Below, one piece after another: positions 14,955 to 20,393 of a DNA stretch of 42,202 nucleotides. The notes under the pieces are model-generated. The model ran no database searches. It saw only the letters and a list, made by a program, of their open reading frames with translations, and was not told the DNA's origin. Position numbers and translations under genes: made by a program. The stretch is from positions 1-42,202 of the forward strand of contig NZ_MUGS01000071.1 of assembly GCF_002222055.1 (NCBI RefSeq), in the 5' to 3' direction. This stretch comes from Flavobacterium araucananum. GTDB lineage: Bacteria; Bacteroidota; Bacteroidia; Flavobacteriales; Flavobacteriaceae. Each line of letters opens with the position of its first letter. The stretch's first letter is position 1.

Positions 14955-14984
14955 CAAAAAGCCTCTCATTTGAGAGGCTTTTTT
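14955..14984 (+). terminator. Terminator after tRNA-Gln copy 2
   Basis: A perfect stem GCCTCTC/GAGAGGC with an ATTT loop is followed by seven T. Relative to copy 1, the T-G pair is replaced by T-A, so the hairpin is kept while the sequence changes. Confidence 0.9.
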
Positions 14985-15010
14985 TATGTAATAAACTTAA
15001 TGATTTTAAC

Positions 15011-15101
15011 CACAAAGAGATCTAAGTTTTTATCTTATTCATTATGATTGCAATCGTAAAGTGCGCAAAGCTTTGTCAAGTGTGTTTTTTGATTCTTTGT
15101 G
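15011..15101. repeat. Possible decayed palindromic repeat between tRNA-Gln and the AraC gene
   Basis: The outer arms CACAAAGAGATC (15011-15022) and GATTCTTTGTG (15091-15101) are inverted with one gap. The interior carries GCGCAAAGCTTTG, itself largely palindromic around AAAGCTTT. It resembles a worn small non-coding repeat. The evidence is only this one copy, so it is tentative. Nothing else is seen in the gap before the AraC gene. Confidence 0.3.
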
Positions 15102-15134
15102 AGTAAATTCCAGGCTTGATCATAAAAGGTGTTG

Positions 15135-15941
15135 TTATTTAGAAAATAAAGAGGATGGAACCACACCGAATTTCTTTTTAAATGAAAATGAAAAATGAGA
15201 CAGGTCTTCAAAGCCAACTCCGATATAAACGTCAGAGGGTGATTTTCCCTGATTAATTAAATAATGGGCTTCTTGTAGTCTTTTGTTCAGTAGCCATTTT
15301 CCGGGTGTGTCCTGGAATATTTTTTCAAAATCTCTTTTAAAAGTGGCTAAACTTCTTCCGGTGAGATAGGCAAAACGAGTAAGGTGAACGTTAAAATGGA
15401 AGTTCTTGTTCATAAAAGCTTCCAGATCAATTTTTCCAGGTTCGTTAAAGTCGAATAAAATATCTTTTAGTTCGGGGTTTACTTTGAGTAAAAGATGAAC
15501 GGCTTCTTTTATCTTTAAATTAAATAAGGCTTCGTTGTTTTCCTGCTCTACTTCGAGATAGGATATAAGCGAATCCATGAAGGATTTGTAAAGTGAGTTG
15601 GGTGCTAATGACAGCATTGCTTCAGAATCTGATCTTTTGTTGATTTTAAAGTTGTATTCAGTGCTGATTTCGCGCAAAATTTCCTGATCTAAAAAAAGTG
15701 ATATGGTTTTGAATTCACCTCCTTCCGGTGGGATTTTAACAAATTTGGCTAAATGATTTCTTCTGCTAAATCGAAAATCTCCTTCTTTTGAGTGATAGGT
15801 GTTTTTACTGTCTGAGGCTATCATTTCTCCCGAAATCTGATAGCTAAACACATGTTCGGGTATAAAATGCTCTCCCTCGCGGCTACGGGCAAAATAGCAG
15901 GAATAAAGTATTTTGGGTTTTGTGGTGGGTTTTGCTGTCAT
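15135..15941 (-). CDS. AraC-family transcriptional regulator
   Basis: A 268-residue regulator. The N-terminal half is a small cupin-like sensor domain (EHFIPEHVFSYQISGEM ... FRFSRRNHLAKF), as in the Bacteroidota ExsA-like AraC group. The C-terminal 100 residues hold the two AraC helix-turn-helices, LTRFAYLTGRSLATFKRDFE and IYIGVGFEDLSHFSFSFKKK-type sequence (here VYIGVGFEDLSHFSFSFKKK), with the FG-V-PS ending. It lies 68 nt downstream of the aldehyde dehydrogenase gene on the same strand, separated by a strong hairpin. Direct repeats upstream of the dehydrogenase promoter (17478-17522) are plausible binding sites, making the dehydrogenase a likely target. The effector is unknown. Confidence 0.92.
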   Translation of the reverse strand: MTAKPTTKPKILYSCYFARSREGEHFIPEHVFSYQISGEMIASDSKNTYHSKEGDFRFSRRNHLAKFVKIPPEGGEFKTISLFLDQEILREISTEYNFKINKRSDSEAMLSLAPNSLYKSFMDSLISYLEVEQENNEALFNLKIKEAVHLLLKVNPELKDILFDFNEPGKIDLEAFMNKNFHFNVHLTRFAYLTGRSLATFKRDFEKIFQDTPGKWLLNKRLQEAHYLINQGKSPSDVYIGVGFEDLSHFSFSFKKKFGVVPSSLFSK

Positions 15942-15955
15942 ACTGTAAAGTTACT

Positions 15956-15996
15956 AAAAGATCCGGAAAGTCTTTTTGTATAAAGATTTCCGGATC
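15956..15996 (-). terminator. Hairpin between aldehyde dehydrogenase and AraC genes
   Basis: The arms GATCCGGAAAGTCTTT (15960-15975) and AAAGATTTCCGGATC (15982-15996) pair along about 15 bp with one bulged base. On the minus strand the stem is followed by TTTT. It should end or reduce transcription after the dehydrogenase, so araC expression is either partial read-through or from a promoter not recognised here. Confidence 0.7.
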
Positions 15997-16009
15997 TCCG
16001 GATGTGTGT

Positions 16010-17425
16010 TTATCTAATTAATGCTTTGGGTTCAAGATAGGCTTCAAGTCCTATTGTGCCAAATTCCCTGCCTATTCCGGATTGTTTAAATCCTCCAAAA
16101 GGTGCCATTGGGTCGTGACCAATTCCGTTTATTTGTATGCGTCCTGCATTTATTTGTGAAGCAATTTTGTGGGCTCTTTTTTCGTTCAAAGAACTTACGT
16201 AAGCTTGTAGTCCGTATGTAGTATCATTGGCGATTTCTATTGCTTCTTCTTCGGTTTTGTAGGTTATGACAGATAAAACCGGACCAAAAATTTCTTCTCT
16301 TGCAATTCGCATTTTATTGTTTACGTTGATAAAGACCGTTGGTTTTACAAAGTTTCCTTTTTCCAGTCCTTCCGGTTTTCCTAAACCTCCAATTAAGATT
16401 TCGGCTCCTTCGTCGATGCCAATCTGGATATAATTTTGAACACGCTCATATTGTTTGTTGCTTACCATTGGTCCAACTGCGGTTGTTTCGTTTTTTGGGT
16501 TGCCAACAATAGTGTTTGATACGATTTCTTTTATGAGTTTTTTTACCTCTTCAAGGCGGTTTTCCGGAACTAATAATCTTGTTCCGGCAATGCAGGCTTG
16601 TCCGTTATTCATGTAGGCGGCGCTTATGGCAAGCGGAATTGCTTCTGCAAAATTAGCATCGTCAAGAATAATATTGGGCGATTTTCCTCCAAGTTCCAAT
16701 GTGACACGTTTCATGGTGTTTACTGCTTCTTTTGCGATAATTTTACCAACATTTGTAGATCCTGTAAAAGAGATTTTTGCAACATCGGGATTGCTGCTTA
16801 TTTCTGCCCCAACAATTTCGCCCAATCCGTTAACGATATTGAAAACACCTTTTGGTAATCCTGCTTCATGGAGGCATTCTGTAATTAGCTGTGTTTGTTG
16901 TGCACTCATTTCGCTTGGTTTTATAACGGTAGTACATCCTGCGACTATTGCGGTAGAAAGTTTGCTGCAAATAAAGCCATTGCTTGAGTTCCATGGGATT
17001 ATAATTCCTACTACGCCAAGCGGTGTCATTTGAACTTCAGATTCTCCCATTGTTTTGGTAAAGTCGTAAGTATTTAGAAGGTTAATGGCAGAGTCGAAAC
17101 TTTTTAGCATATAAGTATAACTTATTGTAGCAAATTGTAGAGTTCCTCCGTATTCCTCAACCATTGTGTTAATGAATTCTTCTTTTCTTTTTTCGATAGC
17201 GGTTTGAATGTTTTTTAAATATTGAATTCTTTCGGCTTTTGAGGTTTTAGAAAAAGTTTTAAAAGTTTCTTTGGCTGCTGCAATAGCATTTTGCGTGTCT
17301 TTTTGGTTTCCTAAAATTACTTGTCCTAGTTTTTCATTTGTTACAGGGCTAATAAGGTCAAAATATTCTGTTCCCTGAGAAGTAATGAATTCACCGTTTA
17401 TGTAAATTTTGTCTATTGTTTTCAT
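16010..17425 (-). CDS. NAD(P)-dependent aldehyde dehydrogenase
   Basis: A 471-residue ALDH-superfamily enzyme that oxidises an aldehyde to the acid in the cytoplasm. Catalytic Cys278 is in NNGQACIAGTRLL, the general base Glu244 in VTLELGGKSPN, and the conserved Asn146 in IIIPWNSSNG. The cofactor-binding stretch ISFTGSTNVGK and the C-terminal FGPVLSVITY are also present. The ATG at 17425 is chosen over an in-frame TTG at 17455 because the -7 element TAACTTTG (17460-17453) overlaps the longer version. The AraC regulator follows on the same strand, and two direct repeats lie just upstream of the promoter, so it is probably an AraC-controlled stress or catabolic gene. The aldehyde substrate is not determinable. 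Confidence 0.93.
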   Translation of the reverse strand: MKTIDKIYINGEFITSQGTEYFDLISPVTNEKLGQVILGNQKDTQNAIAAAKETFKTFSKTSKAERIQYLKNIQTAIEKRKEEFINTMVEEYGGTLQFATISYTYMLKSFDSAINLLNTYDFTKTMGESEVQMTPLGVVGIIIPWNSSNGFICSKLSTAIVAGCTTVIKPSEMSAQQTQLITECLHEAGLPKGVFNIVNGLGEIVGAEISSNPDVAKISFTGSTNVGKIIAKEAVNTMKRVTLELGGKSPNIILDDANFAEAIPLAISAAYMNNGQACIAGTRLLVPENRLEEVKKLIKEIVSNTIVGNPKNETTAVGPMVSNKQYERVQNYIQIGIDEGAEILIGGLGKPEGLEKGNFVKPTVFINVNNKMRIAREEIFGPVLSVITYKTEEEAIEIANDTTYGLQAYVSSLNEKRAHKIASQINAGRIQINGIGHDPMAPFGGFKQSGIGREFGTIGLEAYLEPKALIR

Positions 17426-17452
17426 GTTATAATTATTTAAGATTTTATTGGA

Positions 17453-17460
17453 CAAAGTTA
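17453..17460 (-). promoter_or_regulatory. -7 element of the aldehyde dehydrogenase gene
   Basis: The minus strand reads TAACTTTG, an exact TAnnTTTG match. Transcription would begin near 17446, about 20 nt before the ATG at 17425. No good -33 TTG is present at the usual distance, in keeping with activator dependence. Confidence 0.6.
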
Positions 17461-17477
17461 TGGATTAAACATGCTGT

Positions 17478-17522
17478 TGACTTTGTTGTAAAGCTCAAAT
17501 GAACTTTGTTAAAAAGCTCAAA
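17478..17522 (-). promoter_or_regulatory. Two direct repeats, candidate AraC-type operator
   Basis: On the minus strand, TTTGAGCTTT(TTA/AC)AACAAAGT(T)CA occurs twice in tandem, as 23-bp and 22-bp copies (17522-17500 and 17499-17478). The nearer copy ends 17 bp upstream of the -7 element. Two same-direction half-sites about two helical turns apart beside the promoter are the usual target of AraC-family activators, and an AraC-family gene lies in the same cluster. Confidence 0.6.
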
Positions 17523-17564
17523 TAAAAAAACATTTCAGGGAGGGTAATCTTGTCTGAAAGAGCA

Positions 17565-17595
17565 TAAAAAAAGCCTCTCGGTAGAGAAGCTTTTG
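17565..17595 (-). terminator. Terminator of the universal stress protein gene
   Basis: The stem AAAAGCCTCTC/GAGAAGCTTTT (one mismatch, GGTA loop) lies 25 nt after the stop codon at 17620 and has a T-run on the minus strand. Confidence 0.75.
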
Positions 17596-17619
17596 TATTT
17601 GTATTGTTCGAAAAATAGT

Positions 17620-18444
17620 TTAGATCTTGAATGTTATAACGGGTTTTACAGCATGATTGACTAGGCCTTCGCTGATACTTCCGTTAAAAAAGTGTGCAAA
17701 ACCAGTTCTTCCGTGCGTGCACATTCCGATGATATCTGCATTTATGCTGTTTGAAAAATTGATAATTCCTTTTTCAATATTGGTATCGTTGTAAATGTGT
17801 GTTGAGTAATTAGCAAGATTAAATTCTGTTATAAAATCAGTCATCGCTTTTTCTGCCACGTGAGTTGGTTTAAAACTGTTTGGAGTGCAGATGGTGACAA
17901 GATGTATTTTGGAGCCGAAAAACTTGGTAAAGTTTAGTAGTTTTTCGAAAGGTTTTTTGGCTTCGTCTGAAAAATCAGATGCAAAGACGATATTTGATGC
18001 GTCGAAATTTGCAATGTCTTTTTTGATGACTAATACCGGAATTTCGGAGTTGCGAACAACTTTTTCAGTATTTGATCCAATTAGTAATTCTTCAATGCCT
18101 GAAGAACCGTGAGATCCCATTATGATTAAGTCTACGTCGTAATCTTTGCTGACTTGCGAAATGCCATGAATTGGTTTGTCCATTTTTACAATTTCAGTAA
18201 CAGGAATTTCGTCTAAGTAGGGTCTTGATGAAATTTCGTCCAGCATTTCGTTGGCTTTTTTCATAAAAAGCATGGTTTCAGGAATGCTTGCGCCTCCCAG
18301 AACAGCATCGTTCATCTGGCTTGGTAATTCAAGCATGTGCAATACGATGATTTCGGAGTTATTTTTTTTAGCAATTTGAGCAGCGACTTTTAGGGCGTCT
18401 TCCGCATGTTCAGAGAAGTCAGTAGGTACTAGAATTCGTTTCAT
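17620..18444 (-). CDS. Universal stress protein, tandem UspA domains
   Basis: A 274-residue cytoplasmic protein with two UspA domains. Domain 1 (about 1-143) starts KRILVPTDFSEHAEDALKVA and has the ATP-binding loop IMGSHGSSGIEELLIGSNTE. Domain 2 (about 148-274) starts NIVFASDFSDEAKKPFEKLL and has GMCTHGRTGFAHFFNGSISE. Both loops keep the G-x2-G-x9-G(S/T) pattern in recognisable form, so nucleotide binding is likely. Such proteins are made in starvation and envelope or oxidative stress, but no specific role can be read here. Monocistronic, with its own terminator. Confidence 0.93.
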   Translation of the reverse strand: MKRILVPTDFSEHAEDALKVAAQIAKKNNSEIIVLHMLELPSQMNDAVLGGASIPETMLFMKKANEMLDEISSRPYLDEIPVTEIVKMDKPIHGISQVSKDYDVDLIIMGSHGSSGIEELLIGSNTEKVVRNSEIPVLVIKKDIANFDASNIVFASDFSDEAKKPFEKLLNFTKFFGSKIHLVTICTPNSFKPTHVAEKAMTDFITEFNLANYSTHIYNDTNIEKGIINFSNSINADIIGMCTHGRTGFAHFFNGSISEGLVNHAVKPVITFKI

Positions 18445-18527
18445 AGCTTTTTGGGTTAAATAATGTGAAATTCTGTTATTTTAATGCTCTTATAAAGATA
18501 AGAAATATTTTTAGAGCAATCTATTTA

Positions 18528-18557
18528 TTTTGATTTATAAAAAAAACACTATATTTG
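18528..18557 (+). promoter_or_regulatory. Promoter of the rimP-nusA-infB operon
   Basis: A -33 TTTTG (18528-18532) is followed 17 bp later by the -7 element TATATTTG (18550-18557). Transcription would start near 18563, giving a leader of about 57 nt that contains the hairpin at 18586-18611. Confidence 0.7.
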
Positions 18558-18585
18558 CACCGTTATTTATTAAAATCTAAATAAT

Positions 18586-18611
18586 GAGGGGACTAAGTGT
18601 CCCCTCTTTTT
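18586..18611 (+). promoter_or_regulatory. Terminator-like hairpin in the rimP leader (possible attenuator)
   Basis: A perfect 8-bp stem GAGGGGAC/GTCCCCTC with a 5-nt loop TAAGT is followed at once by five T. It lies between the operon promoter and the rimP ATG at 18620, so it can only act on this transcript's own leader. Its stability and T-run are those of an intrinsic terminator. Feedback on a nusA operon through leader termination is known in E. coli; the same logic here is inference. Confidence 0.65.
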
Positions 18612-18619
18612 ATAAAATT

Positions 18620-19084
18620 ATGACATTTAAAGAAAAAGTAAACGGATTAATTGCGGAAGCTCTTTTAGAAAAGCCATCTATATTTTTGATTGATCTGGCT
18701 ATTTCAGATTCTTTCAAGATTAGTGTAGGTTTAGACGGGGATAATGGAGTGGCGTTGCAGGATTGTATCGATGTAAGTCGTGCAGTCGAGAATAATCTGG
18801 ATCGTGAAGAACAGGATTTTTCGCTTGAAGTAGCATCGGTTGGAGTAGGATCGCCATTGAAATTAACAAGGCAGTACATAAAAAATATTGGTAGAACATT
18901 GATTGTTACTACAAATAATGAAAAAATTGAAGCAGAATTAGTAGAAGCTAACGATGTTTTTATAATTTTGTCTTGGAAAGCGAGAGAACCGAAAAAAGTA
19001 GGAAAAGGAAAAGAAACAGTTCAAAAAGAGCAACAAATACCTTATACAGAAATTAAAGAGGCAATTGTTACAGTAACATTTTAA
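18620..19084 (+). CDS. rimP: Ribosome maturation factor RimP
   Basis: A 154-residue protein needed for late assembly of the 30S subunit. It has an N-terminal alpha/beta domain (TFKEKVNGLIAEALL ... IFLIDLAISDSFKISVGLDG) with the typical CIDVSRAVENNLD and FSLEVASVGVGSPLKL segments. A C-terminal SH3-like domain with a Lys-rich loop follows. The ATG at 18620 (MTFKEKV) is chosen. An in-frame ATG at 18584 would translate the leader hairpin and adds 12 residues foreign to the family. It is first in an operon with nusA (13 nt later) and infB, the classic bacterial order. Confidence 0.95.
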   Translation: MTFKEKVNGLIAEALLEKPSIFLIDLAISDSFKISVGLDGDNGVALQDCIDVSRAVENNLDREEQDFSLEVASVGVGSPLKLTRQYIKNIGRTLIVTTNNEKIEAELVEANDVFIILSWKAREPKKVGKGKETVQKEQQIPYTEIKEAIVTVTF

Positions 19085-19097
19085 TTAAAGAATTCGC

Positions 19098-20345
19098 ATG
19101 GAAAATTTAGCATTAATCGATTCATTCTCAGAGTTTAAGGATAATAAACTTATTGATCGTGTAACGCTTATGGCAATTTTAGAGGATGTGTTTAGAAATG
19201 CATTGAAGAAAAAATACGGTTCTGATGATAACTTTGACATCATTATAAATCCTGATAAAGGAGATATGGAGATTTGGAGAAGAAGAGTAATCGTTGCTGA
19301 CGAAGATCTTGATTTTGAGAACGAAGAAATTACCTTGACTGAAGCAAGAATGATCGAAGCGGATTTTGAAATTGGTGAAGAAGTTTCTGAAGAAGTTAAA
19401 TTGATTGACTTAGGAAGAAGAGCTATCCTGGCTTTGCGTCAAAACTTAATATCTAAAATTCACGAACACGATAATACAAATCTTTATAAACAATTTAAAG
19501 ATATTATTGGTGATATTTATACTGCCGAAGTGCACCATGTTCGCCCAAGAGTTGTAATTTTGGTCGATGATGAAGGAAATGAAATTGTGCTTCCAAAAGA
19601 AAAACAAATTCCATCTGACTTTTTCCGTAAAGGAGATAATGTTCGCGGAATTATTGAAAGCGTTGAGTTAAAAGGAAATAAACCTCAAATTATTATGTCC
19701 AGAACTTCAGAGAAGTTTTTGGAGAAATTGTTTGAACAGGAAATTCCGGAAGTATTCGACGGTTTGATTACAGTTAAAAATGTAGTGCGTATTCCAGGTG
19801 AAAAAGCAAAAGTAGCTGTGGATTCTTATGATGATAGAATTGATCCGGTGGGAGCTTGTGTTGGTATGAAAGGATCTCGTATCCACGGAATTGTTCGTGA
19901 ATTAGGAAACGAAAATATCGACGTAATCAACTATACAAGTAATATTCAATTGTTTATTACAAGAGCATTAAGCCCTGCAAAAGTTTCTTCAATCAAAATT
20001 GATGAAGAAAACAAAAGAGCTGAAGTATTCTTGAAATTAGAAGAAGTTTCTAAAGCAATTGGTAGAGGAGGTCATAATATAAAATTGGCGGGTCAGCTAA
20101 CAGGCTACGAGCTAGATGTTATCAGAGAAGGTGATGTTGCTAGTGGCGAAGATGATGACGTTGAGTTAACAGAGTTTTCAGATGAAATTGAAGGCTGGGT
20201 TATCGAAGAATTTGCAAAAATTGGTTTAGATACAGCTAGAAGTATCTTAAAGCAAGAAGTAGAAGATTTAGTAAGAAGAACAGATTTAGAAGAGGAAACT
20301 ATTCTTGATGTTATGAAAATACTAAAAGAAGAGTTTGATAGCTAG
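19098..20345 (+). CDS. nusA: Transcription termination/antitermination factor NusA
   Basis: A 415-residue NusA. An N-terminal RNA-polymerase-binding domain covers about 1-125, with GDMEIWRRRVIV and ITLTEARMIEADFEIGEEV. An S1 domain follows at about 135-200 (GDIYTAEVHHVRPRVVILVD). Two KH domains come next, with VGACVGMKGSRIHGIVREL and AIGRGGHNIKLAGQLTGYEL carrying the GxxG loops. A short acidic C-terminus ends the protein. It lacks the long C-terminal acidic repeats of the E. coli protein, which is usual outside Proteobacteria. It acts on elongating RNA polymerase in pausing, termination and antitermination. Second gene of the rimP operon. The hairpin in that operon's leader could be its own target. 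Confidence 0.96.
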   Translation: MENLALIDSFSEFKDNKLIDRVTLMAILEDVFRNALKKKYGSDDNFDIIINPDKGDMEIWRRRVIVADEDLDFENEEITLTEARMIEADFEIGEEVSEEVKLIDLGRRAILALRQNLISKIHEHDNTNLYKQFKDIIGDIYTAEVHHVRPRVVILVDDEGNEIVLPKEKQIPSDFFRKGDNVRGIIESVELKGNKPQIIMSRTSEKFLEKLFEQEIPEVFDGLITVKNVVRIPGEKAKVAVDSYDDRIDPVGACVGMKGSRIHGIVRELGNENIDVINYTSNIQLFITRALSPAKVSSIKIDEENKRAEVFLKLEEVSKAIGRGGHNIKLAGQLTGYELDVIREGDVASGEDDDVELTEFSDEIEGWVIEEFAKIGLDTARSILKQEVEDLVRRTDLEEETILDVMKILKEEFDS

Positions 20346-20393
20346 TTATCTGCTCTAACAACACAACGAAAAAGGTAATAATAAAAAGGTTAT

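Noticed and set aside
15035..15217. Minus-strand frame of 60 codons overlapping the end of the AraC gene
   Set aside because: It is out of frame with the AraC gene, overlaps its well-supported C-terminal helix-turn-helix, and shows no family features.
18584..18619. In-frame upstream ATG for rimP at 18584
   Set aside because: It sits at the foot of the leader hairpin and adds 12 residues not typical of RimP. The start at 18620 matches the family.
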